Notes: generated by a model not told the origin, from the letters alone. Numbered from the stretch's first letter, positions 1 through 5,278 are shown. The stretch is DNA of 5,278 bases from JBDSSS01 sp038224055 (GCA_038224055.1 JBBRGO010000235.1:1-5278); one strand, 5' to 3'. Numbers and translations are program-made.

Positions 1-295
1 CGAGGAGCCCGCGGTGGGGGTCGCCCGGCACCGGCGTGTACGAGGAGTAGCGGCGGCGGATGAGGCGCAGGTCGAGGTCGAGGTCGGTGACGATCCGCTG
101 CGGGAGGAGCGAGACGAGGTAGGAGTAGCGCGACAGGCGGGCGTCGACACCGTCGAAGGCGCTCGCCGAGACGGCCGCGCCGCCCACGTGGTCCGATCGC
201 TCGAGGACCAGGACCTTCCGGCCGGCCCGGGCCAGGTAGGCGGTGGCCGTGAGCCCGTTGTGTCCGGCTCCGATGATCACGTCGTCGTAGTGCAC
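1..295 (-). CDS. Phytoene dehydrogenase-like FAD/NAD(P)-dependent oxidoreductase, N-terminal part (cut by window edge)
   Basis: The reverse strand reads from GTG at 295-293 without a stop to the window edge, giving 98 codons. Residues 3-32 form a classic Rossmann dinucleotide-binding unit: YDDVIIGAGHNGLTATAYL, with GxGxxG at residues 9-14, ending at the acidic residue E32 that normally contacts the FAD ribose. A second conserved block, DHVGGAAVS (35-43), follows, then ARLSRYSYLVSLLP, which is typical of the COG1233 phytoene-desaturase/PYROXD2-like group. These cytoplasmic or membrane-associated flavoenzymes oxidise or isomerise hydrophobic substrates. The substrate here cannot be told because the substrate-binding and C-terminal FAD regions lie outside the window. 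GTG at 295 is the only possible start, because an in-frame TAG sits four codons upstream (305-307) with no start codon between. The family assignment is firm and the specific reaction is unknown. Confidence 0.88.
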   Translation of the reverse strand, partial: MHYDDVIIGAGHNGLTATAYLARAGRKVLVLERSDHVGGAAVSASAFDGVDARLSRYSYLVSLLPQRIVTDLDLDLRLIRRRYSSYTPVPGDPHRGLL

Positions 296-301
296 GCGAC
301 C

Positions 302-307
302 AGACTA
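302..307 (-). promoter_or_regulatory. -10 box of a probable leaderless promoter for the oxidoreductase
   Basis: On the reverse strand TAGTCT (TANNNT consensus) is followed by GGTCGC and then directly by the GTG start. The six-base gap places transcription initiation at or next to the first base of the start codon, and there is no Shine-Dalgarno sequence. This is the usual arrangement of actinobacterial leaderless genes. I see no good -35; GGCGAC about 16 bases further upstream is a weak candidate. The TAG of the box is also the in-frame stop that fixes the gene start. Confidence 0.5.
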
Positions 308-342
308 GGCGCGGGCCAGCGGGGTCGCCGGGACGCGCCCGT

Positions 343-810
343 TCAGGCCGTCACGACCTCTCGCTCGTCCGCGACCGGCACGGACACCGGTCGGGCCCGG
401 AGCCGCACGCGCGCGTCCAGGCCCCCGTCCGGTGGGCACGTGAGCTCGATGGTGCCGTCGTTGCGGGCGACGAGCTCCGCGACGGTGGGCAGCCCCAGAC
501 CGGTGCCGGGGATGTTGTCCCGCTCGGCCTCGGGCGCCCGGTAGAAGCGCCCGAAGGCGTGGCTGAGGGCGTCGGGCGTCATCCCGGGTCCCGTGTCGCG
601 CACGACGATCTCGGTGACGGGCCCGTCGCGGCGGCTCGTCACCGTCACGCGACCTCCCTCGTCGCTGAACGTCAGGGCGTTGGAGATGAGGTTCGTCAGG
701 GTCCGGCTGACGTCCGACGGCAGGGCGTGCACCGTCACCTGGGGGTCCTCGTGCCCGACCTCGATCCGGATCCGGCGCTGGTGGGCCAGCACTTCCGCGG
801 CGGCCACGGC
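343..810 (-). pseudogene. C-terminal ATPase domain of a sensor histidine kinase, 5'-truncated remnant
   Basis: About 155 codons end in TGA at 345-343. Counting from GTG at 807-805, the HATPase_c motifs appear in order: N box NLISNAL (39-45), G1 box DTGPGM (71-76), F box FGRFYRAP (85-92) and G2 box GTGLGL (101-106). This is an ATP-binding kinase domain that would phosphorylate a histidine in a preceding dimerisation (HisKA) domain. That domain, its H box and any sensor region are missing. The kinase-like sequence stops at about 810, where the opposite strand becomes a glycosyltransferase. The reverse frame stays open to a TAG at 888-886, but the only start codon in it is the GTG at 807 and no ribosome binding site is apparent there. 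The ATPase fold itself looks undamaged. A free-standing ATPase-domain protein is possible, but a truncated gene is much more likely given the broken neighbour. No partner response regulator is visible. Confidence 0.75.
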
Positions 811-1404
811 CTCGAGCGGATCCAGACGCTCGAGTACCTCCGCGCCTTCCTCATCGGCCGGGTCGGCTGGGCGGCGATCAACGGCCTACCCGTCATCTCC
901 GGGGCCTTCGGGCTCTTACGCCGCGAGGCCGTCACGGAGGTCGGCGGGCTCGACGACCGCCGCCCTGGGACGCCAGCGGACCCGGTGGTCGCAGGGCCTG
1001 GAAAGCTGCTGCACAAGTACCGCGGGATGGTCGGCAACCCCCGCTACGGCGTGCGCGGCCTGCTCACGCTGCCCTACTTCCTCCTGTTCGAGTACCTCAG
1101 CCCGATCATCGGCTTCCTCGGACTCTCCCTCATGCTGGTCGCCGCCGTCATCGGGATGACGCAGTGGAGCCTCTTCTGGCTCCTCGTGGCCGTCTCGGTC
1201 GGGCTCGGTTTCATCAGCTCGGCTCTGGCGATCCTCATGGAGGAGAGCAGCTTCCACCGCTTCAGCTGAGCCCGCCATGCCTTCCTCCTGCTGGCGACCG
1301 CCCTCCTCGAACCGCCGTGGTTCCACCCCCTCCACGACTGGTGGCGGCTCAAGGGCCTCGTCCGCGCGGTCCGGGGCACCCCGAGCGAGTGGGGCGTGCG
1401 GTAA
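811..1404 (+). pseudogene. Membrane family 2 glycosyltransferase, decayed C-terminal remnant
   Basis: From 811 the forward strand reads LERIQTLEYLRAFLIGR then NGLPVISGAFGLLRREAV, the acceptor-side part of processive GT2 enzymes (poly-GlcNAc/hyaluronan/cellulose synthase-like) that build polysaccharide at the membrane. The N-terminal half, with the first helices and the Asp motifs for the nucleotide-sugar, is absent. At about 950-965 roughly 45-50 residues including the expected ED motif are missing and the frame moves by +1. The +1 frame then gives LGRQRTRWSQGLES, containing the QxxRW motif. Near 1004-1006 the original frame resumes (LLHKYRGMVGNPRYG), consistent with one lost base. Hydrophobic segments follow to about 1235. 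An in-frame TGA at 1267-1269 interrupts the gene, yet the same frame continues with plausible family sequence (HAFLLLATALLE, then WWRLKGLVRAVRG, EWGVR) to TAA at 1402-1404. These lesions together make function very unlikely. Confidence 0.82.
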
Positions 1405-1454
1405 CGCCAGAGTGTCCAGGCCCCTCCGGTCGTCACGCCCGTGGGAGCCCGCAC

Positions 1455-1474
1455 GCGGGACTGACCGGTCCCGC
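1455..1474 (-). terminator. Short hairpin after the esterase stop codon, possible terminator
   Basis: GCGGGAC (1455-1461) and GTCCCGC (1468-1474) form a perfect 7-bp stem with a 6-base loop, starting 5 bases beyond the esterase stop. There is no U tract on either strand. It could serve the esterase and, being symmetric, also the convergent glycosyltransferase remnant. A short GC stem can occur by chance in DNA this GC-rich, so support is moderate to weak. Confidence 0.4.
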
Positions 1475-1479
1475 TCCCG

Positions 1480-2550
1480 TCAGGGGCGGGTCGCCGCCCA
1501 GGCGGCGTCCTGACGGGCCGTCGCGACCCGGTCCGCCGCGTCGATGCTCGCGCGGCTCGTGAGGTCGACCCCGGCCACCTTGGCCGCCGCCCTCGCCCTT
1601 GGCGTCGTGAGGTCGGGAGTGACGAAGCGCTCGGGGGTGATGGTCCGGTCGACAGCGGCATACCGCTTGGCGTCCCGCGTCAGGGTGGCCCTGTCGGAGA
1701 TCGCCTTCGCCCGAGCGGCACTGGGCGACAGCGCGACCGAGACGCCGAAGGCGGGCCTCGTCAGCGGGACGAGGCCGCTGGCGTGCCCGGAGCGGTTGGG
1801 GTGGTAGCTCTCGCTGACCGGGCTGGACAGGCCGTTGAGCCACTCCGTCCGATCGCAGACCGCGTGGCCGCTGAAGGACGGTGTCGGGTTGACGAAGGTG
1901 AAGCCCTTGCCGGCCGCGACCGTCGAGGTCGTGGCGTTGAGCAGGTCTGCGGTCGCGTTGAGCCGGGACTCCTCGCTCGGCGAGAACCACGTCAGGGCGT
2001 TGCAGTCGGTGCCGTTGAAGACCCGGGGGTAGCCGACGACGATGACCTTGGCGTTCGGGGCCTTGGCGCGGATCGAGGAGTAGAGCTTGGCGAGTCGAGT
2101 GGGGAGGGTGGCGGAGATGACGTTCCGGGCCCCGTCGATGGCCTTGTTGCAGTTGCTGAGCCAGCCCGGCAGGGCACACGTCGTGAGGACGTCCGCGAAA
2201 CCGGCATCGTTGCCGCCCACCGAGATCGTCACGTATGCCGTCGAGCTCGTCAGGGCCGACAGCTGCGTGGCGCTGACGTCGGCGACCGTCGCGCCGGAGC
2301 AGGCCCGGAAGGTCAGGGACAGTCCGAGGGCGGCTGCGTCGAGACTGGGGTAGGCGTAGACCGAGCGCTGGCAGGACGTCCCGTCGGCGAGGTAGCTGCG
2401 CGTCCCGGTCCCGGAGGAGTAGGAGTCGCCGAGGGCGACGTAGCCGGTGCCGGCGGCCGTGGCCGGGGCGCCGACCACGAGACCCGAGGCCGCGCCGAGG
2501 AGCGCGGCGACGCCCGCTCCGACGAGCCGTGACCTGGACGTGAACATCAT
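1480..2550 (-). CDS. Secreted SGNH/GDSL-family esterase or lipase (SEST-like) with C-terminal extension
   Basis: This is a 356-residue protein, probably an extracellular serine esterase or lipase acting on ester bonds. It starts at the first of two adjacent ATGs (2550-2548), 7 bases after AAGGAG. An upstream in-frame ATG at 2610 overlaps the likely -10 box and is rejected. Residues 1-32 are a signal peptide: Arg-containing n-region, hydrophobic 9-28, AxA-type site ATA|A at 30-33. SGNH blocks follow: GDSYSSG (41-47) with nucleophile Ser43, CSGAT (84-88) with the oxyanion Gly, GGND (112-115) with the oxyanion Asn, and ESYHPNRSGH (247-256) with His250. The acid of the usual DxxH is Glu247, consistent with SEST-like enzymes such as the Streptomyces scabies esterase, where a Ser-His dyad suffices. 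Six cysteines (60, 84, 125, 134, 183, 232) fit the three disulfides of that group. Residues 270-356 form an Ala/Arg-rich, non-hydrophobic extension of unknown role. The natural substrate is unknown. Confidence 0.9.
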   Translation of the reverse strand: MMFTSRSRLVGAGVAALLGAASGLVVGAPATAAGTGYVALGDSYSSGTGTRSYLADGTSCQRSVYAYPSLDAAALGLSLTFRACSGATVADVSATQLSALTSSTAYVTISVGGNDAGFADVLTTCALPGWLSNCNKAIDGARNVISATLPTRLAKLYSSIRAKAPNAKVIVVGYPRVFNGTDCNALTWFSPSEESRLNATADLLNATTSTVAAGKGFTFVNPTPSFSGHAVCDRTEWLNGLSSPVSESYHPNRSGHASGLVPLTRPAFGVSVALSPSAARAKAISDRATLTRDAKRYAAVDRTITPERFVTPDLTTPRARAAAKVAGVDLTSRASIDAADRVATARQDAAWAATRP

Positions 2551-2557
2551 GGGCGCA

Positions 2558-2563
2558 CTCCTT
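2558..2563 (-). promoter_or_regulatory. Ribosome binding site deciding the esterase start
   Basis: AAGGAG on the reverse strand lies 7 bases before the first ATG of the ATG-ATG pair and 10 before the second. This selects 2550 over the far-upstream ATG at 2610, which has no comparable site and would place about 20 charged residues before the signal peptide. Confidence 0.75.
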
Positions 2564-2606
2564 CGTGCCGGAGGCCTTCGCTGATCGACGGGCCGATCCG
2601 TACCGG

Positions 2607-2612
2607 ACATTA
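2607..2612 (-). promoter_or_regulatory. Candidate -10 box for the esterase
   Basis: TAATGT on the reverse strand matches TANNNT and is a rare AT-rich hexamer in this GC-rich intergenic region. Initiation around 2600 would give a leader of about 50 bases before the ATG at 2550, carrying the AAGGAG site. No recognisable -35 hexamer is found 16-18 bases upstream, so an extended or factor-assisted promoter would be needed. Confidence 0.4.
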
Positions 2613-2677
2613 GGGGCAGTCGCCGGCGGCCGCCACCGGAACGGTCCGCTCCACCTCGTCGCCGACGCGAGCCTGTC

Positions 2678-2683
2678 TAGGCT
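2678..2683 (+). promoter_or_regulatory. Candidate -10 box for the PH-domain gene
   Basis: TAGGCT (TANNNT type) lies 47 bases before the GTG at 2731. The expected transcript would start around 2690 and include the strong AGGAGG site. No clear -35 hexamer is seen, with only CTCGTC at the right distance. Together with the opposite-strand box at 2607-2612 it makes this 180-base intergenic region a divergent promoter pair. Confidence 0.4.
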
Positions 2684-2718
2684 GACCCCGAGCCCCGATC
2701 GCCGGGGGTGGACGCAGA

Positions 2719-2725
2719 CAGGAGG
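2719..2725 (+). promoter_or_regulatory. Strong ribosome binding site for the PH-domain gene
   Basis: CAGGAGG ends five bases before the GTG at 2731. It is a near-perfect Shine-Dalgarno sequence and fixes GTG as the start, with the protein beginning MGFPDN. Confidence 0.8.
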
Positions 2726-2730
2726 ACGTC

Positions 2731-3354
2731 GTGGGTTTTCCCGACAACGTGCTGGCCCGGGACGAGCGCGTCGAGCGCAGCCTCCACCCGCACTGGCTGA
2801 CGGTCGTCCCCCCCACCCTGCTCGGCGTCCTGCTGCTCGCCGGCGTCGTCGGTGTCGTGCTCGTGACCCCCGACGACGACACGGGCAACCTCATCCAGTG
2901 GATCGCGCTCGGCGTGGCGGTCTTCGTCGCGGTGTTCGCCGTCCTCGTGCCCTACCTGCGGTGGCGCACGACGCACTACGTCATCACCTCGCACCGGGTC
3001 ATGGTGCGCCGCGGCCTGCTGACGAAGACGGGCAAGGACATCACCCTGTCGAAGATCACCGACGTCAGCTTCGAGCAGACCCTCTTCGACCGGGTCATCA
3101 ACGCCGGCTCCCTGCACATCGAGTCGGCGGGGGACAGCCCCGACGAGGACCTGCGCAACATCCCGCAGAGCAACCACGTGCAGCAGCTGATCAACCGGCT
3201 CATCGACGAGGACGACCTGCGCCGCCGCCGGGTCTCCCACGACCGGCCCGGCTCCGAGCAGGAGGCCGACGACGCCACCGACCTCCCCGACCGGCCGGAG
3301 CTGGCGGAGGAGCGACCGCGCCGCCGCCGGGCCCATCCGCGCGATCGGTCCTAG
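2731..3354 (+). CDS. Membrane protein with bacterial PH domain (YdbS/bPH2-like)
   Basis: This is a 207-residue inner-membrane protein. After a short polar N-terminus there are two hydrophobic helices, about residues 23-45 (LTVVPPTLLGVLLLAGVVGV region) and 54-76 (LIQWIALGVAVFVAVFAVL region), joined by a short Asp-rich loop (DDDTGN). A bPH2-type domain follows at about 77-152: RWRTTHYVITSHRVMVRRG, then KITDVSFEQTLFDRVINAG, then GSLHIESAGDS, the usual order in the family PF03703. The last 50 residues are hydrophilic, first acidic and then Arg-rich (RPRRRRAHPRDRS), and probably disordered on the cytoplasmic face. Family members are mostly uncharacterised; membrane anchoring or scaffolding is the usual suggestion, and no enzymatic residues are apparent. 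It is divergent from the esterase and sits 22 bases upstream of the acyl-CoA synthetase, so those two may share a transcript. Confidence 0.88.
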   Translation: MGFPDNVLARDERVERSLHPHWLTVVPPTLLGVLLLAGVVGVVLVTPDDDTGNLIQWIALGVAVFVAVFAVLVPYLRWRTTHYVITSHRVMVRRGLLTKTGKDITLSKITDVSFEQTLFDRVINAGSLHIESAGDSPDEDLRNIPQSNHVQQLINRLIDEDDLRRRRVSHDRPGSEQEADDATDLPDRPELAEERPRRRRAHPRDRS

Positions 3355-3364
3355 ACCGGCGTGG

Positions 3365-3376
3365 CAGGGTGGGCGC
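3365..3376 (+). promoter_or_regulatory. Start-proximal element of the acyl-CoA synthetase: weak SD or leaderless -10
   Basis: CAGGGTGGGCGC precedes the ATG at 3377. It can be read as a weak Shine-Dalgarno (AGGGTGGG, ending about three bases before the ATG) for translation from a transcript coming from the PH-domain gene. It can also be read as a degenerate -10 (CAGGGT) exactly six bases before ATG, the same geometry as the leaderless oxidoreductase start at 295. The first T of TANNNT is missing, so the promoter reading is weaker. Confidence 0.3.
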
Positions 3377-5134
3377 ATGACCTCAGCGCTGAGTGTGACC
3401 GATGCCTACCGCGCCGCTCGTGACCAGCTCGTCGAGCTCCGGGACGACTACGCGCGGGCACGGGACGAGTTCTCCTTCCCCGACGTCGGCGACCGGTTCA
3501 ACTGGGCCGTCGACTGGTTCGACGCCGTCGCCCGCGACAACGACCGACCCTGCCTCACCATCGTCGAGGAGGACGAGAGCGTCACGTCGGTCAGCTTCGA
3601 CCAGATGGCGCGCCGCTCCGACCAGGTGGCCGCGTGGCTCGCGGCACTCGGGGTCGGGCGCGGTGACGCCGTCCTGCTCATGCTCGGCAACCAGGTGGAG
3701 CTCTGGGAGGCGATGCTCGGCGTGATGAAGCTCGGGGCCGTCATCATGCCGACCACGACGGCAGCGGGGCCCGGCGACCTCGTCGACCGGATGGAGCGCG
3801 GACGGGCGACGGCCGTCGTCACCAACGCGGTCGAGACGCACAAGTTCGAGGACGTGCCCGGCGACTACCTGCGCATCGCGGTCCGACCGGGAGGCGGCGC
3901 CGACGCCGGTGGGACCGAGGGCTGGGAGGACTGGTCAGCGGCATACGACCTCGAGACGGGGCCGGCCGTCCACCCGGGCACCGGGCCCGACGACCCGCTG
4001 CTGCTCTACTTCACCTCGGGGACGACGAGCCGGCCCAAGCTCGTCGAGCACACCCAGCGCTCCTACCCGGTGGGCCACCTCTCCACGACGTACTGGCTCG
4101 GCCTGCGCCCCGGTGACGTCCACCTCAACATCAGCAGCCCGGGATGGGCCAAGCACGCTTGGTCGTGCTTCTTCGCGCCGTGGATCGCCGAGGCGACGAT
4201 CTTCATCTACAACTACGTCCGGTTCGACGCGGGCGCCCTGCTCCGCGTGCTCCGGACCCACGAGGTGACCTCTATCTGCGCGCCGCCGACCGTCTGGCGG
4301 ATGCTCATCACGTCCGACCTGTCCGGCGGGCCCGGCGCGCTGCGGGAGGTGATCGGGGCCGGTGAGCCGCTCAACCCCGAGGTCATCGCGCAGATCCAGA
4401 GCGCATGGGGCCTCACGCTGCGCGACGGCTACGGCCAGACGGAGATGACCGCGGCCGTGGGCAACACCCCGGGCTCGCCCGTGACGCCCGGGTCGATGGG
4501 TCGCCCGCTGCCGGGCTGCCCCGTCGTGCTCGTCGACCCCGTCACCAACGTGCTGCGCGAGCGGCCGGACGGCGCGGGGGTCGTCGAGGGCGAGATCTGT
4601 CTCGACCTGTCGCAGCACCCCGTGCCGCTGATGACCGGCTACCAGGGCGACGACCAGCGCAACGCCGACGCGATGGCGGGCGGTTTCTACCACACCGGCG
4701 ACGTCGCGACGATGGATGCCGACGGCTTCATCACCTACGTCGGACGCACCGACGACGTCTTCAAGGCGAGCGACTACAAGATCAGCCCGTTCGAGCTCGA
4801 GTCGGTGCTCATCGAGCACCCGGCGGTGGCCGAGGCCGCGGTCGTCCCCGCTCCGGACGCGCTGCGGCTCGCGGTGCCCAAGGCCTACATCGTGCTCGCG
4901 CCGGGCCAGGTGCCCGGACCGGACGTGGCCCGCTCGATCCTCGCGCACGCCCGGGCCCGGCTGGCCCCGTGGCAGCGGGTGAGGCGGATCGAGTTCGCCG
5001 AGCTGCCGAAGACGATCTCGGGCAAGATCCGCCGGGTCGAGCTGCGGGCCCGCGAGAACGAGCTCGTCGCCGGGGCGGCGGCGCGCCCGGAGCTCGAGTG
5101 GCGCGACGACGACTTCCCGGACCTGCGCGGCTGA
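3377..5134 (+). CDS. AMP-forming acyl-CoA synthetase / AMP-dependent ligase (medium-chain acyl-CoA synthetase-like)
   Basis: This is a complete 585-residue cytoplasmic ANL-superfamily enzyme that activates a carboxylic acid with ATP to an acyl-adenylate and then transfers it to CoA. The motifs appear in order. The P-loop is YFTSGTTSRPK (211-221). DGYGQTE (350-356) is the A5 motif, with the conserved Glu356. FYHTGD (437-442) contains the ribose-binding Asp442. GRTDDVFKASDYKISPFELE (456-475) is the hinge motif A8. PKTISGKIRR (544-553) contains the catalytic Lys550, which in this family is also a known acetylation site of GNAT enzymes. The segment NISSPGWAKHAWSCFFAPW (251-269) resembles the acyl-pocket region of medium-chain or acetyl-CoA synthetase relatives. 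Two positions differ from the general consensus: Ser218 replaces the P-loop Gly and Asp466 replaces the A8 Gly. The length is normal and the frame is intact. The substrate cannot be assigned from sequence alone. It may be co-transcribed with the PH-domain gene, and a large hairpin follows its stop. Confidence 0.93.
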   Translation: MTSALSVTDAYRAARDQLVELRDDYARARDEFSFPDVGDRFNWAVDWFDAVARDNDRPCLTIVEEDESVTSVSFDQMARRSDQVAAWLAALGVGRGDAVLLMLGNQVELWEAMLGVMKLGAVIMPTTTAAGPGDLVDRMERGRATAVVTNAVETHKFEDVPGDYLRIAVRPGGGADAGGTEGWEDWSAAYDLETGPAVHPGTGPDDPLLLYFTSGTTSRPKLVEHTQRSYPVGHLSTTYWLGLRPGDVHLNISSPGWAKHAWSCFFAPWIAEATIFIYNYVRFDAGALLRVLRTHEVTSICAPPTVWRMLITSDLSGGPGALREVIGAGEPLNPEVIAQIQSAWGLTLRDGYGQTEMTAAVGNTPGSPVTPGSMGRPLPGCPVVLVDPVTNVLRERPDGAGVVEGEICLDLSQHPVPLMTGYQGDDQRNADAMAGGFYHTGDVATMDADGFITYVGRTDDVFKASDYKISPFELESVLIEHPAVAEAAVVPAPDALRLAVPKAYIVLAPGQVPGPDVARSILAHARARLAPWQRVRRIEFAELPKTISGKIRRVELRARENELVAGAAARPELEWRDDDFPDLRG

Positions 5135-5141
5135 GCCAGGG

Positions 5142-5209
5142 CGCCCGGGTGGTGAGGTGGTGGAGGGTTTGGGCCCCCCGGGGGGGCCCAAACCGTAACC
5201 ACCCGGGCG
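5142..5209 (+). terminator. Long GC-rich imperfect hairpin, probable terminator after the acyl-CoA synthetase
   Basis: The outer arms CGCCCGGGTGGT (5142-5153) and ACCACCCGGGCG (5198-5209) are perfect 12-bp complements. The inner arms GGTTTGGGCCCCCC (5166-5179) and GGGGGGCCCAAACC (5181-5194) are perfect 14-bp complements around a single central G. The two paired regions are separated by 12 bases on the left, GAGGTGGTGGAG, and only GTA on the right. The structure begins 8 bases after the TGA at 5132-5134. Position and strength fit an intrinsic-like, possibly bidirectional terminator, without a clear U tract. Because it lies next to degraded sequence, part of it may be a fold-back or sequencing artefact. 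Confidence 0.6.
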
Positions 5210-5278
5210 TGAGGGCGGCGGCGGGGGGGGGACCCGGGCTGTCGGGGGGGGCGGCGGCCAGGGGGGGGGGCGCGTCGT
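5210..5278. other. Poly-G-rich low-complexity tail, likely poor-quality contig end
   Basis: The last 69 bases contain G runs of 9 (5223-5231), 8 (5244-5251) and 10 (5261-5270), with very few A or T and no codon structure. The genes in this window contain no comparable runs. Poly-G stretches of this kind are typical of low-quality read ends on two-colour instruments. A G-quadruplex-forming sequence is the biological alternative. No gene is called here. Confidence 0.6.

Noticed and set aside
14..544. 176-codon forward open frame at the left end
   Set aside because: It runs antisense to both the oxidoreductase and the kinase, and its sequence is typical GC-rich shadow translation.
559..810. Forward frame upstream of 811 that would extend the glycosyltransferase to an ATG at 559
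   Set aside because: This stretch is antisense to the kinase ATPase motifs and does not resemble GT2 sequence; the similarity begins only at about 811.
940..1015. Programmed frameshifting in the glycosyltransferase
   Set aside because: There is no obvious slippery heptamer, and a large conserved segment is missing at the shift, so a deletion explains it better.
1783..2532. 249-codon forward open frame opposite the esterase
   Set aside because: It is low-complexity Gly/Arg/Ala/Val translation antisense to the well-supported SGNH esterase, and no domain or ribosome binding site supports it.
2551..2610. Longer esterase start at ATG 2610
   Set aside because: It would overlap the -10 box at 2607-2612, has no ribosome binding site, and would put 20 charged residues before the signal peptide.
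2625..2634. Perfect 10-bp palindrome GGCGGCCGCC between the two divergent -10 boxes, considered as an operator
   Set aside because: Short all-GC palindromes are common by chance at this base composition, and no second copy or regulator gene is nearby.
3935..5191. 418-codon open frame on the reverse strand under the acyl-CoA synthetase
   Set aside because: It is antisense to an unmistakable ANL enzyme. Its composition (Arg, Gly, His, Asp, Val-rich) is the usual shadow of GC-rich codons, with no recognisable domain.
1..5278. Search for CRISPR arrays, tRNA/rRNA genes, insertion sequences and attachment sites
   Set aside because: By eye I found no spaced direct repeats, no cloverleaf or rRNA-like sequence, no transposase and no terminal inverted repeats flanking a cargo.

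Overview
The window is GC-rich throughout, with strong third-position G/C bias, GTG starts and sparse -10 TANNNT boxes. This indicates a high-GC actinobacterium. The protein types would fit a Micrococcales lineage such as Intrasporangiaceae, but that is a guess from gene flavour and not a demonstrated placement. The last ~70 bases are poly-G-rich low-complexity sequence, which suggests the window runs to the ragged end of a contig.

Layout from left to right. (1) Positions 1-295 (-) hold the N-terminal 98 codons of a FAD-dependent phytoene-dehydrogenase-like oxidoreductase, apparently leaderless with a -10 box six bases before its GTG. (2) Positions 343-810 (-) hold only the C-terminal ATPase half of a sensor histidine kinase. 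(3) Positions ~811-1404 (+) hold the decayed C-terminal half of a membrane family 2 glycosyltransferase. It has lost its 5' half, carries an internal deletion with a frameshift, a second compensating shift and an in-frame TGA. The kinase and glycosyltransferase remnants meet 5' end to 5' end at about position 810, as if one deletion removed both N-terminal halves and the promoter region between two divergent genes. (4) Positions 1480-2550 (-) hold an intact secreted SGNH/GDSL esterase with a signal peptide, six cysteines and an 85-residue C-terminal extension. (5) A 180-base divergent intergenic region carries promoters and ribosome binding sites for both sides. (6) Positions 2731-3354 (+) hold a two-helix membrane protein with a bacterial PH domain. 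(7) Positions 3377-5134 (+) hold a complete 585-residue AMP-forming acyl-CoA synthetase. (8) A long GC-rich imperfect hairpin follows its stop and probably terminates transcription, and then comes the poly-G tail.

The intact genes do not form an obvious pathway. The esterase could release fatty acids outside the cell and the acyl-CoA synthetase could activate carboxylic acids inside it, but the two genes are divergent and not co-transcribed, so this link is only suggestive. The PH-domain gene and the synthetase are 22 bases apart on the same strand and may be co-transcribed. I see no evidence of a new defence, mobile or regulatory system. The most informative part is the gene-decay scar at 343-1404.
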